From: Gigaspora margarita
Lineage: Eukaryota > Glomeromycota > Glomeromycetes > Diversisporales > Gigasporaceae
DNA: 64,000 nt
Reading direction: 5' to 3'
NCBI GenBank assembly: GCA_009809945.1
Contig: WTPW01002193.1
Location: 31,877-95,876 of the forward strand
Each line of letters begins with the position of its first letter. The first letter of the stretch is position 1. The notes beneath the pieces are model-generated. The model had not been told where the DNA came from and did no database searches. It saw only the letters and a program-made list of their open reading frames with translations. The position numbers and the translations under genes are program-made. Of the stretch, positions 1-9,552 are shown one piece after another.

Positions 1-165
1 ATTCTCAAAATTTTACTAATTGATTCTAACAAAGTGCTCTAAGATAATTTGTTCAGCAATCAAAAATACATATATTATTTTGATTTATAAAAATAGATGT
101 GATAATTTAGTTTTTAGCAAATTACTATAAAATTTATATNTAATANTNTAANTTTTAGCAAATTN
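1..165. repeat. edge fragment of the 325-bp hairpin repeat
   Basis: The stretch CAAAATTTTACTAATTGATT, followed by a CTCTAAG-like and a TTGTTCAGCA-like block, resembles in the same order the units of the hairpin array at 49.9-51.1 kb. The copy is diverged, holds several N bases (140-164) and runs off the left edge of the window. Confidence 0.5.
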
Positions 166-206
166 ACTTGATTTTAGGGGTAGCAAAAACGCCTAAATTC
201 ATGCAG

Positions 207-1180
207 ATCAGTTATGACCTCTATGAGAGATGTCCGGGGTCCTGAGGATGCTAATAAGGTATCAATTTTAAGGTTATGCAATACACGATCTACAACAATA
301 ATATTTAAGGAGCAATGACAACATCAAAGGGTAACAATCAAAGAAAATGTAATGATAATAAACCAGTTCAAGTTAACAAATAAAATTTATTCAAGTAGAA
401 CAGTAGGTATAATGAGGGTTTATAACACAACCTTGTTATAAAGGTCCTTAATAATGACTCATGCTAAAATAACCAAGGCAAACAAAACTATTTGCTTTGC
501 ATATTTGAAAGCCCACAAGTAATTCTTTACTAGTAAATTAAATATAAATAACATCATTATTATACCTATTATTACTTGATCATTAAATCCAATAAATCTT
601 AAAAATTAATTTTACGGGTACTGCATATAGTTTTTCGCTTTATATAGTTAAGTGAACATCCCAATTTTTCACATGCACAGTAATCACTAACTTATACAGG
701 AGGGTCTTCAAATTCTGGATCTGAATAAGTCAGAGTGCATTGGCATTATGGTTAGCTAAATCTGAATCTATCAATTTTGTCCCAATATCATAGAAATTTT
801 TACTAATAAATAACCATTCATTAATTAAAAAAATGCCCAGCTGATAATTTTGCTATAGAACCTGCTAACAACTAGGGCTAAACACTGACCTATATCTGAT
901 GCATCTGACCCAGAATTTCAGTACAATTTGTAATCACTACTAGAATATATATTGATCACCCTTCGATCCATTTTAATAATCTGAGCATTACTGTTAGTGA
1001 CTACGTGATAATTGAAACCAACACATCTAAAACGTCAAGTACAATTTTTTTTAATGAAAGTAATAATTATTTTGATCTAAGTACCTATTTACTATCACAT
1101 TGAATAAAATATATTTCCAGGACCTTGACAAAGTGGACAACAAAATCATGAGGCTTGTTCTTGCAAGTGAAGCAATTTAG
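207..1180 (+). CDS. possible 3' end of a spliced host gene (three small exons)
   Basis: I do not recognise the product. Three short, relatively GC-rich stretches read as exons in compatible phase. The first, 207-258, follows ATGCAG, reads SVMTSMRDVRGPEDANK and is followed by GTATCA. The second, 700-750, follows TATACAG, reads EGLQILDLNKSECIGIM and is followed by GTTAGC. The third, 1121-1180, follows TTTCCAG, reads DLDKVDNKIMRLVLASEAI and ends in TAG. A CACTAAC branch-like site sits just before exon 2. Each exon breaks at a codon boundary where it joins the next, and their codon content differs from the surrounding AT-rich DNA. The gene would enter from outside the window and converge on the minus-strand gene at 1456-2410. 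Chance splice signals in AT-rich DNA are the main alternative, and the introns (441 and 370 bp) are long enough to hide another exon. Confidence 0.38.
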
Positions 1181-1455
1181 GATGATATTTATTATTACAA
1201 GTAAAAATTTTATTTATACGATAGCTGTTTTTGATAAATTATTTTATTTATTAAAATATAGTGCAATAATATATGTTTTTTTTTATGAGAAACTAAAGAC
1301 TTTTGATTTAAAATCGAGCAACCTTAAAACCGTATTTTAAAAACACATTAAAATAAAATCAATGGAATTAAATAAAATTTTACACATATTTTTTTAATTT
1401 TATTTATTACTCCTTATGATTTTTTTTCTTTTGTGTTTACTCTAACACTCTTTTT

Positions 1456-2410
1456 TCATTTTTTAGGTTGTAAATCCTTTTCGTGTTCTTCATCCTCGAT
1501 CTGAGCATCATCATCTAACCCGTCTTCGTTTTCAAAATCAGGTTCATCTTGTTTATCATCTTGATCATCCAATTCGATGTAATCGGGTTGATCATGTAAT
1601 TTTTACCTTTTTCTTTACTACTAGAACCAATTTTGACACTGGCATTAACCAAAGTTTCTGTAGATTTAAAAGCACCCTGTCTATCTGAAGAAGCAGATGA
1701 TTCAGCGTGTTTAAGTGATGTCCAAGCAGAAATGGATTCGATATCATCAGCAATGATATTGATAATAGATCGATAACTAGAATTTATTAAAGAAGAATTT
1801 TTGAAAGTGTTATGATTTAAAGTCAAGGTTCTCAAATAGTTGATATCTGTTGCCTCGATAATTATTTGACCAGATTTTGAGAATTCAAAAAGTCCCAACA
1901 CGAAATACCCATTTCTCAGCTTAATATTTGAGCCTGAAGTACCCAGATATTTTTGAAATCTAGTGGCTTGAGATGAATAAAGAACTGTCATTTGCATCTT
2001 GACATCAGATGAACCAGTGACAGAGTTATATTCAATACTTTCCACCCTGAAATGTATATAGTCCTCAATTTCCTTTGGCTTACGATTGACTGTCACAGAA
2101 ATTATACAATGCGGAACACATACAGGAATGTCACTGACATCAAACTCATGGTTAGGATTTTATTGTTAGTAATAGTTGCATACAAAATAGTGATACACTG
2201 TTCTAAATTCTCAATTACATATTTTCCTGAAATAAATACAAGATCGCCAGGTGTGAACAGTTGAGGTTGTTCATTCGTAGGGAAAAAATATTTCCACCTA
2301 ATGGTCTGAGAGATCTCGTTTAAAACTTTATACTTAGCGAGGCCATATGAAAAAAAGTGATTATTTTTTACAGATATAATAGCGACAAGAAGCGCAACAT
2401 GTGAAGGCAT
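1456..2410 (-). CDS. conserved fungal protein, OB-fold-like N-terminal part and acidic tail
   Basis: The start codon is at 2410 (MPSHVALLVAII). The N-terminal third contains LFTPGDLVFISGKYVIENLE, which has the strand-and-turn pattern of an OB-fold nucleic-acid-binding domain; this is inference. The wording reminds me of a protein group common in arbuscular mycorrhizal fungi, with no function known to me. A frame change near 2140 sits in an A run, and the next frame gives NPNHEFDVSDIPVCVPHC running directly into VTVNRKPKEIEDYIHF. A second change near 1603, again in an A run, switches to a strongly acidic tail of about 45 residues rich in D and E (HDQPDYIELDDQDD and on) that ends in TGA at 1456-1458. 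One extra A at each site would give a single frame of about 317 codons. Two errors of the same kind in homopolymers point to sequencing or assembly slips rather than a pseudogene. No intron is needed. Confidence 0.62.
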
Positions 2411-2514
2411 TTTTTCTAGAATTTAGGGTAACAAAGATAATTATTATTTGTAAAAAATTACGACTTATTTATAAAAAAAATTCAAAAGTAAATTTAGCAT
2501 CCCGAATAAATTTC

Positions 2515-3395
2515 TAGACAATGCAAAAAAAACAAGTTAACGTACACAAAAAAAACAACACTGTGACCACATACCGTTATCTCATAAAATCCCTTAAACA
2601 TCAATCCCTACCACGATAAACAATAATTTAAAAGCACAAGACGCCAGCATGCAAGACATACAAAATAATAAAAAACAACTATGCAATCAACAGTACCAAT
2701 AATAAAACACTATAAAAACAAGCCCTCATATTAATAAAATTATAAAATTCTTAAATGATCTGATATACAGTCAATAATCCAAACTGAATTCCGAGTAGAA
2801 CAAGTAAAAACAAACCACGATATTAACACAAATACACTAAATTAAGAAAATACAATGATAAACAATCAAGTTAATATACACATAAAAAAAAAAGCAACAC
2901 TGTGAATACATACCGTAATATTATAAAATCCCTTAAACATCAATTCCCACTGCGATAAACAATAATTTAAAAGCACGAAATGTCAGCACGCATGGTATAC
3001 AAAATCACAAGAACAACTATCCAATCAGCAGTACCAATAACAAAACGTTATAAAAACAATCCCCCATAATACAATCACGAATTAAATACTGATATAAGAT
3101 AAAAAATCTCAAACGACTCGACAAATAATCGATAATCCAAACCAAATCCCGAGAAAACCGTGTAAAAACAAGCTACAATATTAACACATAAATACACTAA
3201 ATCAAGAAATCACAACGATAAACAATTAAGTCAAACACACAAAAAAAAAAACAATACCGCGAACATATACCGTAATATTATAGAATCCCTTAAATATCAA
3301 TCCCCACCGCGATAAACAATAATTTAAAAGCACTAAAACGTCAACACGCATGGCACGCAAAATCACAAGGACCGATCATCCAATTAGATGCCAAA
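2515..3395. repeat. tandem repeat, about 340-357 bp unit, 2.5 copies
   Basis: The phrase CCCTTAAACATCAATCCC recurs with small changes at 2591, 2930 and 3287, followed each time by a near-identical run through CGATAAACAATAATTTAAAA. The copies are roughly 85-90% alike by eye, and the third is cut short near 3395. The block starts about 100 bp upstream of the minus-strand gene's start codon. Nothing in it looks coding. Confidence 0.75.
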
Positions 3396-3787
3396 GTTTG
3401 CGGAAGTCATCTAACTTGCCTGTAAACCATACACTTCGTATTTCATACTCCGCTCCTGGTATACTTAATAATATTAATTATTTTAGATATAATTTAATTT
3501 AAATTTTTTTTGTCTAATAATATTTATAAATTTATATAAATATATAATCATATATATATTTAAAAAAAACCCCCCTTAATATATTTAATTTATCTAACAA
3601 AAACTCCGTGTTGATAAATTAACCAATATGATTGGTCAATTTCATATAATATTTCTATCGGGTAAATGATCGGCGAAAATTTTAGTGTACGTACAGTATG
3701 TATGTACTGTACGTGGCACATCACTAATCCTGTGCCAATCATGGATTATCCAGCAATATATGCTTAAATTTCTTTGCATAATGTGAT
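3396..3787. other. AT-rich spacer, no gene seen
   Basis: This stretch holds one copy of the dispersed AACCATAC...CTCCTGGTAT motif (about 3424-3461) and the short palindrome listed separately. Otherwise it is AT-rich and without coding signal. Confidence 0.5.
3689..3714. repeat. perfect 10-bp inverted repeat
   Basis: ACGTACAGTA and TACTGTACGT are separated by 6 bp. The arms are perfect complements and could form a small hairpin or a dimeric protein site. Function is unknown. Confidence 0.7.
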
Positions 3788-4188
3788 CATATGAGGTGCA
3801 TCAAATTAAAACACGGTATGTGATGTCATACGATTTACAAATCTATTTTTACATAACCTGAAATTCATATTGTAAATTGTGTTTTTCAAATCGTTATTTC
3901 TCTTTCATTTTTTAAGATAGAAATTAAATTTTGCTTAAATTAATAATAACAAGTTATAGTTTAATAATTTAGATGGTTTTTTGGTTCGTACATAAGTCAA
4001 TTGTGTAAAAATCTTTGCTAAAAAATCTTTTTATCGTAGCTACTATCGATTTATTAAAATTTTTAATCGGTATATAAAATAAAATATTCGCTCTAAATTA
4101 GCATTCTTTAAATAATTCTTAATAAGATTAGATAAATTTTTTTTATAAACAATAAGTTCTTTTTAAAATTAGCAATTGAAAATGAATA

Positions 4189-4268
4189 CAGTAGAATCTC
4201 CATTAGTACACGCACTTGGGACCGAACTTTAACAACGTGCTATAAGAAAAAGTGTATTTATGGAGGTT
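4189..4268 (+). mobile_element. pogo/Tc1-mariner-like terminal sequence (solo end)
   Basis: CAGTAGAATCTCCATTAG followed by CTTGGGACCGAA and a second AGTGTATTTATGGAGG block has the layout of the termini of pogo-type elements: a CAG(T) start, a GGGACCGAA block and a subterminal repeat. I find no matching opposite end in the window, so this is a fragment. Confidence 0.5.
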
Positions 4269-4633
4269 ATGTTGAGCAGTTGGTGGAACTATTGTAACCA
4301 GTAGATAAATAACAAGGTAAACTTTTTTCTGACATATAAATATACTGTGATTGAGGTCTAAGTTTTTGGTTTTCAGTGATATTTTTCAAATATCTGTTCA
4401 CACACCTATGAAACGCAAATAAGTGCAAAAAAAAGTATACAGTTATTCTTTTTTCAGTACAATGAATGATAAAATTTGGGAATTTGTGAAACGGCCATGA
4501 AAAAATCCGTGACATTACTTAGGGTTGATTTACATTTAAGTGCATTGGATGCTCTAATGGCTCATTGCTTTGTTCATGTTTAAAACTTTGTGTAACAATA
4601 ATAACGACGATCTGTTATTGGATTTCTAATTTT

Positions 4634-4868
4634 AGGGCGGGTAAATTACGTAATAATCACCAATTAAATCGTTAAAATTTGATGGACCCGGATCAGCCCG
4701 ACAAACAAGAGAAAAAAAAGAGAAAATGCAAAAAAATAGAAGAAACGTTATTACCAAAAAAATGTCGGGGAGGTAACTTTACTTATATGACTGTCTCTAA
4801 CTAACATAAGGTGAATCCTAACTCTAATGTTAATGAAAAACACTAGCACGTGATTTACCCCGCTTTAG
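4634..4868. mobile_element. miniature element of the TTAGGG-bearing family (copy 1)
   Basis: The ends GGCGGGTAAATTACG and CACGTGATTTACCCCGC are inverted repeats. The inside contains GATCAGCCCGAC, an AAAAAATGTCGGGGAGG block and a diverged telomere-like CCTAACTCTAA stretch, in the same order as copies near 8.3, 35.3 and 62.7 kb but in the opposite orientation to most of them. Confidence 0.65.
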
Positions 4869-5278
4869 CGATCCCATAACTTTAGAATATTTTAAATATC
4901 AAATTATATAGAAGAATGCCTACTTTTTTTTTTTTATACGGCCGTATGATTAACTCATTTTTGCAAAAAATGCCATAAGCCGTGTTTTGTTTGATGCACC
5001 CCATATGATGGACAGGCTTTGTATCAGAATTGAGGGTTATTGGATTTGAAAACATTATAAACTATTAGATTTGTATACCAGAAACTGATCAATTTTTTAT
5101 CAAATTTGACGTTAGCGATTTTGGCAGGATCGTATTTGGGAGGTTCAACAGTAGAACTTGTTTGCTAATTTAATTAAACCGATCAATGCAAATTTTGCAC
5201 ATATTCATCCAGTTCTGGTTTGTTTAACCGTTGCACGCAGCTATTTAATAATTATAATGGGATAATATGTATTATGGC

Positions 5279-5541
5279 TAGGGATGACAAATTATTGTAA
5301 TTTTACGTAATTTTATGTAATTTTGCGTAAGTTTCGTAAATTAATTTTTTATGTAATTTGTAATTTGAACATATTTAGTTTTCGGCGATTTAAGAGTTAT
5401 CAAATGGTACAATAATACAGGCCAAATTTTGTAAATCTGATACTTTATGTATAACGTGTGAAAATTACATGAAATTTAATTTTCTGAAACTTAGATAAAA
5501 TTACATGTAAAATAAATTTGTAATTTATGTAACACAGCCTA
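5279..5541. mobile_element. small hAT-type miniature element
   Basis: The 8-bp direct repeat ATTATGGC at 5271-5278 and 5542-5549 flanks a segment that starts TAGGGATGACA and ends ATGTAACACAGCCTA. Inside are repeated GTAATTTTACGT-like blocks with an inverse set on the right side. An 8-bp duplication fits the hAT superfamily. Confidence 0.65.
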
Positions 5542-5575
5542 ATTATGGCATCGTGCATTATAAAAGTATTAAGGC

Positions 5576-5706
5576 ACTTATCATATTACGGCATACGGCA
5601 TTACAGCATTATGCCGTTACAGAACATAACATTTACGGCAATTAGATGCTATGCTGTAATTAATTCTACACATAGTAAAAAGCCGTAATGCTGTAATTCG
5701 GTAATT
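5576..5706. repeat. inverted repeat, probable small element
   Basis: ATTACGGCATACGGCATTAC on the left pairs with GCCGTAATGCTGTAATTCGG on the right across about 90 bp. The target duplication is not clear. Confidence 0.45.
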
Positions 5707-6680
5707 CTATCACCAACTATACTTGTTAATGAAAAACGTACAATATATATATATCCCGATAATGCCAATACAATCCTGCTGCTATTATGGCCTTAAGCTC
5801 TAAAAAAAAATTAAATAAAAAATTTATCTGTGAGTGGTGCAAATCTACATTTACATAATTATAAAGATCGTTAAATTACATTTTTGGTCTTGGTGCAAAA
5901 GCATCACATAGCTTCTTTATTTATATAGTGAAAACCTTGTTAAATAAAGGATTAGGATTGATAAAAATAGCGGGTTTATTGATTTTGTAGACCATATCGC
6001 AATATTGCAAACATATTATTGGTTAATCAATAATAAAATCGTTTACCAGTTGCAGGACATAATAAATCAATCTATTTTATTCAAGGATAAGTAGAAATTA
6101 AAAACAAATATTACCATGAAATTTATAATTCAAAGTATAAAACTATCATACTAATGCGAACAAACTCATAACTCTTTTAAACTAAGATCCTATAAAAAAT
6201 CTATACAAATTAAAAAAAGCAAAAAAAAATAAAATAAAATAAAATAAACTATGAAGATATAAAAAGCATGAAAGATTCACTCTATGATCGAATAAATTGT
6301 AGAGCCAGTTTTAATTATATTCAGTACCAGTTTTTATTCAATTAATAATTTTGGATGTGGCGCTGTATTTTAAATCTCACAAAATCTATAAACTCGTATT
6401 TCATTACGCCATATTACTAAATATCAATAAACTTATGTTCATAAGGGATCCGATTTCTGAATTAACGCCCATGCCGTTATTTCGCGAAAATGCGGTATCA
6501 ATAATTCCTATATCCTAGGAAAATGGGAACCATTCAAAGTCCGAAGGACAAATATAAAATCGAGTTTTTTTTTATGTTACACCTGATACAGCCAATAAGC
6601 ATCAGTTTTCTATTATTTTGATTATTTATTTTATTTATGTTACCTTAATCAGAATTTAGAATTTGTTAACACACAGACAT
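5707..6680. other. AT-rich intergenic DNA, no gene seen
   Basis: I see only low-complexity A/T stretches (for example AAAATAAAATAAAATAAA near 6230) and no reading frame or repeat that I can support. Confidence 0.5.
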
Positions 6681-6736
6681 CGGTGTACTATTACTCTACC
6701 TGTAGTTTCCTTAGGACAATAAAAATGGTACAACAT

Positions 6737-6838
6737 GTAAATATTACTACAACTACTACTTTTGTAATGATGATTACTACATTACTAGTAAATATTACTA
6801 CAACTACTACTTTTGTAATGATGATTACTACATTACTA
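6737..6838. repeat. perfect 51-bp tandem duplication
   Basis: Units 6737-6787 and 6788-6838 are identical in sequence. Because 51 is a multiple of three, frames on both strands stay open (repeats of NITTTTTFVMMITTLL on +, VVIIITKVVVVVIFT on -). The residues are low-complexity, so I read this as a recent slippage product and not a gene. Confidence 0.85.
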
Positions 6839-7211
6839 CAAATTATAATTGAACTACAGTACCAATTATTAATTGATATTTCATCAATCAAGCATATCAA
6901 GTTTCAAACTTGATGAATGTTAATCATTATGTCATGACAATTTTTCATTACTGAATCAAGATATTGTGCACGAACGCAAAATCGAATTGAACCATACACT
7001 TCATCCAATAACGATCGTGGTATATATGATTGATGAAATATATCCTTTATTAGAATTACGAAATTGCCCGAAGATCTTCACAATGATGATACAAGCACAA
7101 AAATAGCAAATTTGACCCATATAGATTAAAATCTCGTTCAGCGCTCACCTAATCATTATTTATTTTTTTTGTATTATTACTAATTGCTTATTATGGTTGA
7201 TTATTATCACA

Positions 7212-7449
7212 GGTCCTAAGCATAAATATCCGATAACCGATAGCTAACTTTTGCTAACTATTGGCGCCAAAAATCTAATCGATATTGGTTTATATCAAAA
7301 AATATCAGAAACATAAAATAAATATTGGGTATCTGATATTTATCTTTTACATGATACGCTTCTGATATTTTTTGATATATTGTCAATATAAATCAGGTTT
7401 TTGGCGCAAATAGTTAGCTATCGGGTATCGGATATTAATGCTTTGGACC
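7212..7449. mobile_element. long-arm palindromic miniature element
   Basis: The arms are about 95 bp each, from GGTCC at 7212 to GGACC at 7449, and pair along almost their whole length; TTTTTGGCGC and GATATTTTTTGATATA in the right arm mirror the left arm. It is absent from the partner duplication, so it is an insertion. I see no clear target duplication. Confidence 0.75.
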
Positions 7450-7970
7450 GTGTATTTTACGTAAAAAATTTGGTGCCAATATTTATGATTAATAATCAAA
7501 TATACATATTAACAATCGTTAATCTCTACGATTAAATAAGCGGTACCAGATTGGTGTTTCCCCAATAACCCTGGAAATAATAAAAACTGGGTTTCATTAT
7601 ATAAATAATCAAATGGAAGGATATTCCCGAAGTTGCGGAACATAAATAGTGCGAATTATTACATTATATATTTCAAAATCTTTGAATAGGAAAATAATAT
7701 TGCTTAAAAATGACATCAATGGTGTTATAACTTATTCTAATTTTTCAATCTTTCGATTTTCAAGTATGACATCTGCATGCATATGCGAGACAATCAAAGT
7801 AATGATTATCATTTTATACATAAAATACATGGCCGGATCGGTCCATTTTTTGATGTGGTAATATTAATATCAGCTTACTTAATGCTTATTTAATGATATC
7901 TGAACGTGATGAAAATACTAAAAAAACATCGATACATATGTATTCTCAGATATTACCAAATTTAGGGACG

Positions 7971-8240
7971 TCTAAAGCGGAGCAGATTCTTATAATATAT
8001 ATTTTTATCGAATTAACTTTAGGGTTAGGGTCATATTAGGTTGGGATAAGTAGGGTTTAGGTAATTATTTATGAGCAAAATTGCCTTCCCGACATTTTTA
8101 ATTATCCCATCCAAGGTAAGTTTAGACTGCTGTTTTTTGTATTTTTCAGGGGGTTTCGCTTTTCTCTCTTGTTTTGCTTCGTCGAAGATCATCAAAATTC
8201 TATAATTTGATTGGATATGTGTACGTGATTCTGTTTCGAC
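7971..8240. mobile_element. TTAGGG-bearing miniature element (copy 2)
   Basis: It starts TCTAAAGCGGAGCAGATTC and ends in GTACGTGATTCTGTTTC. Inside are TTTAGGGTTAGGGTC, a GCCTTCCCGACATTTTTAAT block and GATCATCAAAATTCTATAAT, the same order as the copy at 62592-62860. Confidence 0.65.
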
Positions 8241-8277
8241 GACCTCGAAATTTTGACGATGCAAATCACACCTATTT

Positions 8278-8511
8278 TGCCTTAATTTTAAGCCAAAGTA
8301 AAAATCGCCTTGGGTTAGGGTTAAAAAGGATCAGATAGGTAAAACTCTCCCCAACACTTTTTGTTAATGCTCCAAGATGGGTTTAGACTTCTGTTTTTCA
8401 AATTTTCGCATTTTCCCCCCTTTTTTCGCTTGTTTTGCTTCAGTCGGGCTGATCCGAGTCCATTAAACAATTTGATTGGTTGTTATCATGTGATCTGCCC
8501 GCTTTAAGGAA
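8278..8511. mobile_element. TTAGGG-bearing miniature element (copy 3)
   Basis: The right end TGTGATCTGCCCGCTTTAAG matches the copy-1 terminus. GGGTTAGGGTTA lies near the left end, followed by the TTTTTGTTAATGCTCCAAG block and GGGCTGATCCGAG. The left end is more diverged. Confidence 0.6.
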
Positions 8512-8680
8512 CCAATATTTTTGATTGTATTAATAATCAGTTTTTCTTATTTAAGAGGAAAAAATTTCCTCAAACATGAATAAATCAATCCTTGCCATCT
8601 GAAATGCCTAAGGTACTTTTAAATTTCATAAAGGAGAGATGATGCAAAAGCTTAACAATATAAGAATTGTTTAACGATGA

Positions 8681-9552
8681 ACCCAGTAGGGGCAGCGCAC
8701 ATAGATTTAAATTCGCGCGTATATCGGGCTCCCCGTATATATAACGCGCGTATAAATTTTTTTTTTTTGTGCGTTTTTTTTTGCGTTTGCGCCAATAAAA
8801 ATTTTTTGAATTATAACACTGGTGATAACTATTCCAGTATCGCTGAAAAATTTAATAGCATCAGGATGCAGTCCAAAATTCCGGAAAATGGCCGGCGTTC
8901 TGCAAAATTATGCAGAATTATGCAAATTACGAAGACCATTCTGAACAACAATAAAAATTTGAAAACAAACAAAATGCAATTTTGCATATTGGAACAATTC
9001 TAAATCTAGTAAAAACACTCGAATTCTAATGCTAATTTGCAAATATTTCTGCCTAATATCCGACGGTGATTTTGATTATGATCTGGTGTAACGTAACACG
9101 ATAAGGAAGATTCAAAACAAACGTTTGAACAGTTAATTCTTGAACTTTAAAAACTCTTCGAGGATCATGTGACTGCAACTTTTCAGGTACCGGCGGAATC
9201 AAGTGATATAATTCAAATCCATCATCCTAACCTCTAACTGGCCAATCACATGACTCTGAAGCTTTGTCCATAGAATTTCTGCGATACTAACTGTACCTAA
9301 TTATTGCATAGTAAATAATCATGTGTAATTATTAGGTACTGTACAACATTATATGAACTGTTAGGTGGTAGAGACTTTTAGCAATTTTCGCCATACGATT
9401 CTATCACACATAGACTAATCAATGATTAAAATGAATTTTAGAGTAGTTTCAGCATTTTGAAACTTAGCAGAAAATCTCTCCTAGATAGTATAATGAATTT
9501 CCATAATTGCGTTCTTAATAATGCATACTAACATGGCTTTTATTATTATTAG
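8681..9552. other. region upstream of the F-box gene, no confirmed exon
   Basis: There is a CGCGCGTATAT / ATATAACGCGCGTATA inverted pair (about 8713-8752) and a pyrimidine-rich run. At 8868-8935, CCGGAAAATGGCCGGCGTTC followed by TGCAAAATTATGCAGAATTATG looks like dispersed repeat wording. A TACTAAC branch site lies at 9526-9532. The first exon of the next gene should lie here or further upstream, but I cannot place its start or donor site. Confidence 0.45.

Larger units (their letters stand above)
3788..5010. mobile_element. non-autonomous DNA element with terminal inverted repeats of about 30 bp
   Basis: The left end CATATGAGGTGCATCAAATT pairs with the right end AATTTGATG-like run ending in CATATGATG; the GGTGCATC and GATGCACC parts and the ACACGG and CCGTGT parts match in inverse order. 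The inside carries a pogo-like terminus at 4189 and a TTAGGG-family element at 4634. No transposase reading frame is visible. Confidence 0.55.
6850..8680. repeat. segmental duplication, copy A (partner 60546-61830)
   Basis: From CCAATTATTAATTGATAT onward the sequence follows the 60.5-61.8 kb region through many shared blocks: TTTATTAGAATT, ACAAGCA, GTATTATTACTAATTG, AAATGGAAGGA, ACATAAATAGTGC, and CTCATAAAC-like to ATAAAGGAGA. Copy A has extra insertions at 7212-7449 and about 7750-8511, whereas copy B holds a SINE. No protein-coding frame is shared that I can see. Confidence 0.65.

Noticed and set aside
8677-9003. A 108-codon frame beginning MNPVGAAHIDLNSRVYRAPR
   Set aside because: It runs through a palindromic CGCGCG piece, a T run (FFFLCVFFCVC) and dispersed-repeat wording (IPENGRRSAKLCRIMQ). 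It has no domain and no splice context.
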